The notes under the pieces were generated by a model, which did not search any database, was not told the origin of the DNA, and saw nothing but the letters and a program-made list of their open reading frames with translations. Both the position numbers and the translations under genes were made by a program. From assembly GCA_006226985.1 (NCBI GenBank), contig SBGC01000072.1, positions 1-5,523 of the forward strand: 5,523 nt of DNA. Reading direction: 5' to 3'. The stretch's first letter is position 1. Each line of letters starts with the position of its first letter. Shown here one piece after another: positions 1-5,523 of this stretch. This stretch comes from Bacillota bacterium (GTDB taxonomy: Bacteria; Bacillota_I; Bacilli_A; Acholeplasmatales; Acholeplasmataceae).

Positions 1-5
1 TGCAT

Positions 6-11
6 TATAAT
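6..11 (+). promoter_or_regulatory. Probable -10 box for crr-ptsI
   Basis: A perfect TATAAT lies 33 bases before the crr start codon, which would place transcription start near base 18 and give a leader of about 27 bases. The -35 region would fall before the window, so it cannot be checked. In AT-rich DNA such a hexamer can occur by chance, but its distance from the ribosome binding site is suitable. No hairpin or riboswitch-like structure is visible in the short leader. Confidence 0.45.
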
Positions 12-44
12 AAGATAAAAGGGTTCATCAAAAAGGAAGTTATC

Positions 45-491
45 ATGAAAATCGATTATCAATCACCGATTATTGGTAAGCATCTTGATATATCATACGC
101 ACCTGACGATACATTTTCTCGGGGTATGTTAGGTGTTGGTTTTGTTATCTTTCCCGAAGATGACCATATTTTTTCACCTATTGATGGGATAATTTCACTT
201 GTTTTTCCAACGAAACACGCGATTGCAATCAAACATGTATCAGGAATTAATATATTAATCCATGTTGGTTTTGGAACTGTCGATTTAAAAGGTGAAGGTA
301 TTAATCTATGTGTTAAGCTTCATGATGAAGTGAAACAAGGAGATTTACTCATCCAATTTGATCGACCATTTTTAGAAAAAAATGCCATATCAACAGCAAC
401 ACCTGTCGTGTTTCTTCAAAAAGAAAAATTAGAAGTTATTCATGAAAAAGTAATCGATCAAAAAATTATGCTTGAACTAGACATCACTTAA
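45..491 (+). CDS. crr: PTS glucose-family EIIA component (stand-alone)
   Basis: Cytoplasmic phosphocarrier of the sugar phosphotransferase system. It accepts phosphate from HPr on a histidine and passes it to the EIIB domain of a sugar permease. The 148 residues match one whole EIIA-Glc (PTS_EIIA_1) domain, whose free form is usually about 150-170 residues. Family marks seen: FSRGMLGVGF (24-33), a SPIDG turn (44-48), FPTKHAI with His58, LIHVGFGTV with His73, LKGEG (81-85) and TPVV near 119-122. By alignment from memory His58 and His73 correspond to E. coli His75 and His90, His73 being the phosphorylation site. Gly77 stands where the family usually has Asp (GxDTV). The start is supported by AAGGAAG at 33-39, five bases before ATG. 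No EIIB or EIIC is fused or adjacent, so it must serve a permease encoded elsewhere. It is followed 14 bases later by ptsI and is probably cotranscribed. The family is secure; the sugar served cannot be told. Confidence 0.93.
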   Translation: MKIDYQSPIIGKHLDISYAPDDTFSRGMLGVGFVIFPEDDHIFSPIDGIISLVFPTKHAIAIKHVSGINILIHVGFGTVDLKGEGINLCVKLHDEVKQGDLLIQFDRPFLEKNAISTATPVVFLQKEKLEVIHEKVIDQKIMLELDIT

Positions 492-505
492 GGACGTGAA
501 CATAT

Positions 506-2212
506 ATGATTAAAGGTATTCCTGTATCTGAAGGTTACGCGATTGGTAGTGTATATCAATGGCATGAAACAACACTTGACACAAGTAAGAAAAAAATAAG
601 CAATCTCAAAGCTGAGATTGATTTTTTACATGAAACCATTGAAAAAACAAAGGCACAATTAGATGTTTTAATGAAAAAATCAAAAGACATTTATGGTGAA
701 GAAACATCTAAGATTTTTGAAGCTCATTTATTGATTGTACAAGATCCTGAAATGATCAAAAACATAGAAACAAAAATTAATGAAGAATCGTGCAATATGT
801 TGTATGCTTTAAAAACAGTTACAGACGATTATATCCATGTCTTTGAAAATCTTGATGATGATTATTTAAAAGAACGTGCACTCGATATTATTGATGTCAG
901 AAATCGAATGATTCGTAATGCACTCAATTTATCACCTGATGAAATGGTGTTACCAAAAAAAGAAATGATCTTAGTTGCTTATGAACTTACGCCTTCTCAA
1001 ATCGCATCACTCGACTTAAATTATGTCAAAGGTTTCATAACTGAAACTGGTGGAAAAACCTCTCATAGCGCGATTATGTCAAAGCTTGTTGGCTTACCTG
1101 CTATTATGGGTTTTGATAATGCGTTTAAGATTCTTAAGCAAAATAAAGAAATTATTATGGATGCATTCACCGGTGAAATCATCATCGATTATAATTCGGA
1201 GACTTATCATACATATCTTTATAAACGCGATCAATATTTATCTTATAAAGATTCACTCAAACGCTTAATTAAAGAACCCACAAGATCGCAAGATGGTAAA
1301 ACGTATATTCTTTCTGGACAGATTGGTTCCTCAAAAGATGTATCACAAGTTATTGAAAATGGTGCAGATGGTATTGGACTATTTCGAACTGAATTTTTGT
1401 TTATCAATCGACTCACACCTCCATCTGAGGAAGATCAATTTATAGAATATAAATCGATTTTAGAGATGATGAAAGATAAACCTGTCGTCATTCGAACCAT
1501 CGATTTAGGTGGCGACAAGCAAACGCCTTATTTGCATATCAAATCTGATTTAAATCCATCTTTAGGTATTCGTGCTATCAGATTATCGATTTATCACCAA
1601 GATGTCATCTACAAGCAATTAAGAGCACTTATAAGGGCTAGTATCTATGGAAACTTAAGTGTGATGTTTCCGATGGTAGCATCCTTAGAAGACATTATGA
1701 TGGTTAAACAATGGATTACAGATATAAAAGTTGAGTTTGATGCATTAGGCATTCCTTATAAAAATTTCCCAATTGGAATCATGATTGAAATTCCTTCAGC
1801 AGCATTGATGGCAGATGAATTTGCAAAACATGTTGATTTCTTCTCGATTGGAACAAATGATTTAATTCAATATACATTTGCTGCAGATCGAACAAGTGAA
1901 GATTTAGATTATTTATATCGTCCTTTTAGTCCAGCTATATTAAGACTTATTCATATGGCTGTTAAAGCAGCGAAAGATAATCATATTCATATTTCTGTTT
2001 GTGGTGAGATGGCATCTGATCAATTAGCTTTACCACTTCTTCTTGGTATGGGTGTTGATGAGCTTTCCATGTCTCCATCTCAAATATTAAAGTCAAAGGA
2101 CTTTGTTTTAAATCATCATCATAGTGTCTTTGAGTATGCTGCAGACTATGTCATGAAACTAACAACAGAAAAAGAGATCTTAAAATTCTTAAAGGATAAT
2201 TTTCAAAAATAA
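506..2212 (+). CDS. ptsI: PTS Enzyme I (PEP-protein phosphotransferase)
   Basis: Cytoplasmic first enzyme of the PTS: it autophosphorylates from phosphoenolpyruvate and transfers the phosphate to HPr. The 568 residues are the usual length. The order is an N-terminal helical HPr-binding region (about 30-140), the swivelling phosphohistidine domain with GGKTSHSAIM and active-site His187, and a C-terminal PEP-binding barrel (about 260-568). Conserved residues visible: Arg294 in GLFRTEF, Arg330 and DLGGDK (333-338), LGIRAIR (353-359), Glu428 in MIEIPSA, SIGTNDLIQY with Asn451-Asp452, Arg462, and Cys499 in SVCGEMA, which matches the catalytic acid of the family. Every expected residue is present, so it should be active. 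The start has an AAGGA (490-494) overlapping the crr stop, 11 bases from ATG, a little far but the only good choice. It is the second gene after crr; no ptsH is present in the window. A bidirectional terminator begins inside its stop codon. Confidence 0.97.
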   Translation: MIKGIPVSEGYAIGSVYQWHETTLDTSKKKISNLKAEIDFLHETIEKTKAQLDVLMKKSKDIYGEETSKIFEAHLLIVQDPEMIKNIETKINEESCNMLYALKTVTDDYIHVFENLDDDYLKERALDIIDVRNRMIRNALNLSPDEMVLPKKEMILVAYELTPSQIASLDLNYVKGFITETGGKTSHSAIMSKLVGLPAIMGFDNAFKILKQNKEIIMDAFTGEIIIDYNSETYHTYLYKRDQYLSYKDSLKRLIKEPTRSQDGKTYILSGQIGSSKDVSQVIENGADGIGLFRTEFLFINRLTPPSEEDQFIEYKSILEMMKDKPVVIRTIDLGGDKQTPYLHIKSDLNPSLGIRAIRLSIYHQDVIYKQLRALIRASIYGNLSVMFPMVASLEDIMMVKQWITDIKVEFDALGIPYKNFPIGIMIEIPSAALMADEFAKHVDFFSIGTNDLIQYTFAADRTSEDLDYLYRPFSPAILRLIHMAVKAAKDNHIHISVCGEMASDQLALPLLLGMGVDELSMSPSQILKSKDFVLNHHHSVFEYAADYVMKLTTEKEILKFLKDNFQK

Positions 2213-2235
2213 AAAGCACTGAAGTGCTTTTTTTT
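2211..2235. terminator. Shared bidirectional intrinsic terminator
   Basis: A 9-bp perfect stem (AAAAAGCAC at 2211-2219, GTGCTTTTT at 2224-2232) encloses the loop TGAA. Eight T (2228-2235) follow for plus-strand transcripts. On the minus strand the stem is followed by TTTTTATTTTT, so it can also end the converging transporter transcript. The structure starts in the ptsI stop codon and its T run reaches into the stop codon of the transporter, so one element serves both genes in a 21-base gap. Confidence 0.88.
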
Positions 2236-3433
2236 ATGTGTAATCATGGATTTGTGGTTGTATATAGTTTATGTCTTTCATGACGTGAAGATATCGGTAG
2301 ATGAGGATTATCATGATCAATCCATAAAGTAATATAAAAATCGGATAAAATGAAATACTCACTTGATCAAAGAATAATCCAGCAAGTGGAGTTAAGAGTC
2401 CAAAGCCCATATAACCAATAACCATTTGCATACTAATGATTTTACTCATTTTCTTCTTTTCAAAATAAAAACTATTGATAAACATCATATTCGGATAAAT
2501 TGGTCCAGATCCTAAACCTAAGATAAAGACTATAGTCGCATACACCCATAATGATTCAACATTGATAAACATAAGCATACCAGCAGAAATGATGAGTATG
2601 CTTCCTATTTTTATCAGTGTTTGTGGTTTCAATCGATAAGATAGAATGCCGCTAAGTAAACGACCGATGGTTAGTGCTAAATAATACGAGGTAGTAAATA
2701 GTGCAGCAGTCGCATAGGATGTTTCCTTTATAATATAAAAATAGCTTGCAACCCAAACACCAGATAATGATTCAATATGCACATAGATTAAGAAGATAAA
2801 AACAGAAAGTAATGAACCTTTTGTTTGAATCATCTCTTTTAGCGTTATATGAGCATGTTCTTCACTACGGTTTTCTTTTGATTCTTTTTTCCATAATGGA
2901 AATGATATCAACATCAATAATGCAATGCCTAAAAGGATGGATCCAACAGTGATGTAACCGATGCGCCAACTTGTGTTATCCATGGTATACGCCATAATGG
3001 TTGGACCTACAGTTACGCCAATGCCATAAAATGAATGAAGATAGCTCATATGTCTTGCTTTATAATTTGATGCTAAATAATGATTGAGTGAAACATCAAT
3101 AGCACCTGCACCCATACCAAGTGGTAATGCAAAGAAAAGCATGTGATAAAAAGATGTGACTTGACTCATGATAATGAGAGCAATTCCTGTTAAAAATACA
3201 CTAACAAAAGTGATTCTTTTTGTTTCAAAAAGCCTGAGTAATCGTGGTGCATTATAGGTTGAAATAATGGACATTAAATAGACAATAAACGTCATGATAC
3301 CTAATGTACCAAGAGATACTTTGAGATCTGAACGAATATTATTCCATGCAGAACCTAAAAGTGCATCAGGTAAACCCAACGCAATAAAACTGATGTAGAT
3401 GACCATTAATAATAATATCGCCTTTTTCTTCAT
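2234..3433 (-). CDS. Major facilitator superfamily transporter, fucose-permease-like (FHS) type
   Basis: Predicted 12-helix secondary transporter of the cytoplasmic membrane, 399 residues, normal for MFS. Hydrophobic segments run near residues 5-25, 42-60, 73-91, 95-117, 132-150, 158-180, 208-232, 240-264, 273-291, 295-319, 332-354 and 359-381. A charged loop (181-205, rich in Lys/Glu) separates the two six-helix halves, as expected. Motifs that recall the FHS/FucP-like branch are LGLPDALLGSAW near the N terminus, GMGAGAIDVSLNHY (106-119), LHSFYGIG (132-139), IGRLLSG (256-262) and GLGSGPIYPNMM (306-317). Relatives carry sugars, but many members have no known substrate, so sugar uptake is only a guess. 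The start has AGGTGA just upstream (3437-3442) and its own extended -10 promoter. It converges on ptsI and shares its terminator; it lies downstream of, and in the same direction as, the ABC operon but is separated from it by a strong terminator. Confidence 0.88.
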   Translation of the reverse strand: MKKKAILLLMVIYISFIALGLPDALLGSAWNNIRSDLKVSLGTLGIMTFIVYLMSIISTYNAPRLLRLFETKRITFVSVFLTGIALIIMSQVTSFYHMLFFALPLGMGAGAIDVSLNHYLASNYKARHMSYLHSFYGIGVTVGPTIMAYTMDNTSWRIGYITVGSILLGIALLMLISFPLWKKESKENRSEEHAHITLKEMIQTKGSLLSVFIFLIYVHIESLSGVWVASYFYIIKETSYATAALFTTSYYLALTIGRLLSGILSYRLKPQTLIKIGSILIISAGMLMFINVESLWVYATIVFILGLGSGPIYPNMMFINSFYFEKKKMSKIISMQMVIGYMGFGLLTPLAGLFFDQVSISFYPIFILLYGLIMIILIYRYLHVMKDINYIQPQIHDYT

Positions 3434-3457
3434 GTCTCACCTATTAATAATACACAT

Positions 3458-3466
3458 ATTATAGCA
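3458..3466 (-). promoter_or_regulatory. Extended -10 promoter for the MFS transporter
   Basis: Read on the minus strand this is TGCTATAAT, a perfect TATAAT with the TGn extension. Transcription would start near 3451, giving an 18-base leader that contains the AGGTGA ribosome binding site (3437-3442). No good -35 hexamer is visible at 16-18 bases (TTTCAC lies at 19), which fits an extended -10 promoter. It lies directly beyond the T run of the ABC operon terminator, so the transporter gene likely has independent expression. Confidence 0.65.
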
Positions 3467-3468
3467 TG

Positions 3469-3498
3469 AAAAAAGCAGTTGAGTGAAACCTCAACTGC
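3469..3498 (-). terminator. Intrinsic terminator of the ABC exporter operon
   Basis: On the minus strand a perfect 9-bp stem (GCAGTTGAG / CTCAACTGC, at 3490-3498 and 3475-3483) with a 6-base loop is followed by six T (3474-3469). It begins seven bases after the stop codon of the permease gene, the normal place for a Rho-independent terminator. Confidence 0.9.
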
Positions 3499-3505
3499 CC
3501 ATAAA

Positions 3506-4783
3506 TTAAGATTTGTTTTTACCGTTTTTAACGAAACCTTTTTTGAAATAATCTTTGACACGCTTCATAAATTTCGTTTGATCATAAGATAGGATTGCTA
3601 CACGATAAACAGGTGTAACAACATATAACATAAGGACTAAGAAGATGAGAACAATGACTAAAGCAATGAGTGCTTCACCTACAGACATAATGCCTGAAGC
3701 AAGTGCTACTGGTGCAACGATTGGCGTAAATATAGGAATAAATGCCATGACTTTCATGAATCCATAACCACCTGCAAGTGGTGCAAATATACCAATATAG
3801 AAACCAGCAACTAACGTAATCATGAGTGGTGATTGGAATTGTTGATAATCTTCTTGTGTCACAGCCATGGATGCAAATAATGCAGCAACCACTAAATAAA
3901 CGAGTGTACCAACAACCATAAACAATAATGAAATGATAAGTACAACAGGCCAATTAGGCATAATTTCAGCTAAATACTCTAATAATGAAGATTCTCCAGC
4001 TGGTAAGTTAACACCGCTCATGTTGGAGGTTGCTCCTCCAATAAGAGTTCCTATGACTCCATAAAGAATGACTAAACCACCTTGAATTGCAACAAAGAAA
4101 ATACTTGAGATAATCTTTGATAAGAAATGAATATTTGCAGGAACACTTGCTATAATTGTTTCAATTGCTTTTGTTGATTTTTCTTCGATAATATCAACAC
4201 CAATAAATTGTGTGGCAAGTGTAATTAAAATAAACATTGGTAATACTAGCATTGAAGAGATACTGCTTAAGCCCATTTGTTCTTCTGGAGACTCAAAATC
4301 AGGATCAACAACTGGATTTGCAAATTGTGGAGGTATATAGTTATCGATTTGATAACTTATGAGTACATATTGAATTACAGAGAAAATGGATTGTGCTTGC
4401 ATAGGATCTTTCACATAAGAAGCTATTTGTGTATTTTCAACAGTTCCAGTTAAGTGAATGACAAGATCCATATCCTTACTTTCCCATAAATCTTCTTCTG
4501 TAAAATCAGCAAAATCAAGAGCAGTGAAGTTGTATAGAACTGTACCATCTTGTGGATTTAATAAAGCACTTAAATCTGCTAGAAGATTGGGTTCACCAAT
4601 CTCATTAATAACATATACTTCAAGAGGTTTAATCTCTTCATCTTTAGAAAATAAACTAATAATCGTTGGTAGATTGATTATTGCGATTGTTAAAATAGCA
4701 ATCACAATGTTGGCGATTAAAAATGCTTTTCTACCTACACGTTTCTTTAATCCATATTTAATTAAAAATTTTAGTTTTTTCAT
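3506..4783 (-). CDS. ABC-2 type exporter permease (NatB/YhaP-like)
   Basis: Membrane subunit of an ABC exporter, 425 residues, matching the length of the NatB/YhaP class (ABC2_membrane_3). A basic N terminus leads to a first membrane helix (20-45). An outside soluble domain of about 125 residues (47-172) follows, then a block of helices near 173-195, 222-250, 278-306, 318-338, 345-365 and 369-391, and a basic cytoplasmic tail. DIIEEKSTKAIETIIASVP (197-215) after the second helix matches the conserved cytoplasmic coupling segment of this family (EEK...R/A-hE-hhhSS-P). The start codon overlaps the stop of the ATPase gene (ATGA, 4780-4783), showing translational coupling; a modest AGTAGGT lies upstream. 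NatAB exports sodium in Bacillus, while most homologues have no known substrate, so the cargo is left open. No truncation or frameshift is visible, and a terminator follows. Confidence 0.9.
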   Translation of the reverse strand: MKKLKFLIKYGLKKRVGRKAFLIANIVIAILTIAIINLPTIISLFSKDEEIKPLEVYVINEIGEPNLLADLSALLNPQDGTVLYNFTALDFADFTEEDLWESKDMDLVIHLTGTVENTQIASYVKDPMQAQSIFSVIQYVLISYQIDNYIPPQFANPVVDPDFESPEEQMGLSSISSMLVLPMFILITLATQFIGVDIIEEKSTKAIETIIASVPANIHFLSKIISSIFFVAIQGGLVILYGVIGTLIGGATSNMSGVNLPAGESSLLEYLAEIMPNWPVVLIISLLFMVVGTLVYLVVAALFASMAVTQEDYQQFQSPLMITLVAGFYIGIFAPLAGGYGFMKVMAFIPIFTPIVAPVALASGIMSVGEALIALVIVLIFLVLMLYVVTPVYRVAILSYDQTKFMKRVKDYFKKGFVKNGKNKS

Positions 4784-5523
4784 ACGCGTTGACCTACTTT
4801 CGCAATGAAAATCTCAGATAATGATGCTTGTTCAACATCATATTTCGTAACATTTTTGCATGTCTTTATATAATCGAAGACTTTTTCTGCAACCTGATCA
4901 TTTTCAATTTTAGCAATGATTTGATTTGTATTTTCAATGACTTGATAAACACCAGGTATCGCTTTAAGTTGATCAATATCAATATCACCAATGATTTTAA
5001 TATTTTGTTTCTTAAAATCTTTTTTAACTTGATCAATTCTTCCTTCAATAATGACTTTACCTTTTTCTAATACAATTAATTCTTCACAAAACGATTCAAC
5101 ATGATCGAGTTGATGCGATGAGAAAATAATCATCGAACCTTGCTTTTGAAAATCTCTAATCACTGAAACAAATAGTTCTGTATTAATAGGATCTAATCCG
5201 CTAAACGGTTCATCTAAAACAAGTAGTTTTGGATTGTTAATAATCGCTGATATGAACTGGATTTTTTGTTGATTACCTTTTGAAAGTTCTTTAATTTTTT
5301 TGTTTTTGTATTCAGGAATACCAAAACGATCTAGCCAATAATCAAGTCTTTCTAAAATGAGCTTGGGTGTTAAATCTTTTAGCTGACCAAAATAGAGCAT
5401 GAGTTCTTTGACAGTAATCTTCGTAAGCAGAGACCGTTCTTCAATCATATAGCCAATTTCATTGACATTATGATATCCAACTTTTTCTCCGTTATAGAGT
5501 ACTTCTCCCTCTGTTGGATCAAG
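4780..5523 (-). CDS. ABC exporter ATP-binding subunit with C-terminal DUF4162-like domain (5' end beyond window)
   Basis: Cytoplasmic ATPase that drives the neighbouring permease. The 247 visible residues lack the Walker A end. The frame is open to the window edge, reading LDPTEGEVLYNGEKV and then IGYMIEERSLL, which is the usual stretch after Walker A in this family. The ATG at 5448 is therefore internal and not the start. Seen in order: the Q-loop region with EER (5434-5442), signature LSKGNQQ (5266-5286), Walker B LLVLDEP (5206-5226), D-loop SGLD, and H-loop histidine in SSHQLDHVE (5113-5115). After the nucleotide-binding domain, about 85 residues to the C terminus resemble DUF4162, found on NatA/YhaQ-type ATPases of about 300 residues; about 50 residues are thus probably missing. 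The Q-loop glutamine is replaced by Glu, which is usual in this EERGLY subgroup. It overlaps the permease gene by 4 bases. The operon promoter lies outside the window. Confidence 0.93.
   Translation of the reverse strand, partial: LDPTEGEVLYNGEKVGYHNVNEIGYMIEERSLLTKITVKELMLYFGQLKDLTPKLILERLDYWLDRFGIPEYKNKKIKELSKGNQQKIQFISAIINNPKLLVLDEPFSGLDPINTELFVSVIRDFQKQGSMIIFSSHQLDHVESFCEELIVLEKGKVIIEGRIDQVKKDFKKQNIKIIGDIDIDQLKAIPGVYQVIENTNQIIAKIENDQVAEKVFDYIKTCKNVTKYDVEQASLSEIFIAKVGQRV

Noticed and set aside
1050..1268. Short open frame in another frame inside ptsI
   Set aside because: It lies fully within the conserved phosphohistidine region of ptsI and has no ribosome binding site or family likeness.
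3675..3953. Cys/Tyr/Trp-rich frame within the permease gene
   Set aside because: The composition is that of a shifted frame through a hydrophobic membrane protein gene; the permease frame explains the region.
4584..4602. 7-bp inverted repeat AGATTGG / CCAATCT with a 5-base loop in the permease gene
   Set aside because: It is short, lacks a T run on the coding strand, and lies in coding sequence for a normal part of the outside domain; likely chance.
4780..4782. TGA of the ATPase gene as proof of the standard genetic code
   Set aside because: Taken alone it is not decisive, since a TAA follows two codons later and read-through would add only three residues. The code call rests on all ten Trp codons being TGG and the absence of in-frame TGA.
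4458..5070. Open frames on the plus strand opposite the ABC genes (4458-4808 and 4828-5070)
   Set aside because: They are antisense to well-supported ABC genes, have low-complexity Ile/Phe/Asn or Ser/Arg-rich content, and match no family I recognise.
45..5523. A new defence, toxin or mobile system across the window
   Set aside because: Every gene belongs to a known family, the gaps are short and filled by promoters and terminators, and there are no transposase, integrase, attachment-site or repeat signals.

Overview
The window is an AT-rich bacterial stretch with tightly packed genes and no mobile element, CRISPR array, tRNA or rRNA that I can see. The low GC, strong AGGA-type ribosome binding sites, TATAAT promoters and Bacillota-like proteins point to a low-GC Gram-positive relative, such as Erysipelotrichia, Acholeplasma or another deep Bacillota/Mollicutes branch. 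All ten tryptophan codons are TGG and no gene has an in-frame TGA, so the standard bacterial code applies and a Mycoplasma/Spiroplasma-type code is unlikely. The exact taxon cannot be named from the sequence alone.

Left part, plus strand (1-2235): a probable promoter -10 box, then crr (a free-standing glucose-family PTS EIIA) and, 14 bases later, ptsI (PTS Enzyme I). They end at an intrinsic hairpin that can work in both directions. This is a sugar phosphotransferase module: Enzyme I takes phosphate from PEP, passes it to HPr (not in the window), and HPr phosphorylates EIIA, which feeds a membrane EIIBC (also not in the window).

Middle, minus strand (2234-3463): a 12-helix major facilitator transporter that resembles the fucose-permease-like (FHS) branch. 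It converges on ptsI and has its own extended -10 promoter, which sits directly after the terminator of the upstream operon.

Right part, minus strand (3469-5523): an ABC exporter operon. An ATPase, cut by the right edge of the window, overlaps by 4 bases (ATGA) an ABC-2 type permease of the NatB/YhaP kind, and the operon ends in a clear intrinsic terminator. The ATPase's apparent first ATG at 5448 is internal, because the reading frame and the family sequence continue to the window edge.

Overall these are ordinary housekeeping and transport genes. I found no convincing new system. The points worth a second look are the EIIA-first crr-ptsI pair without ptsH, a terminator-like hairpin early inside ptsI, a departure from the EIIA active-site consensus, and the very compact arrangement of terminators and promoter between genes.
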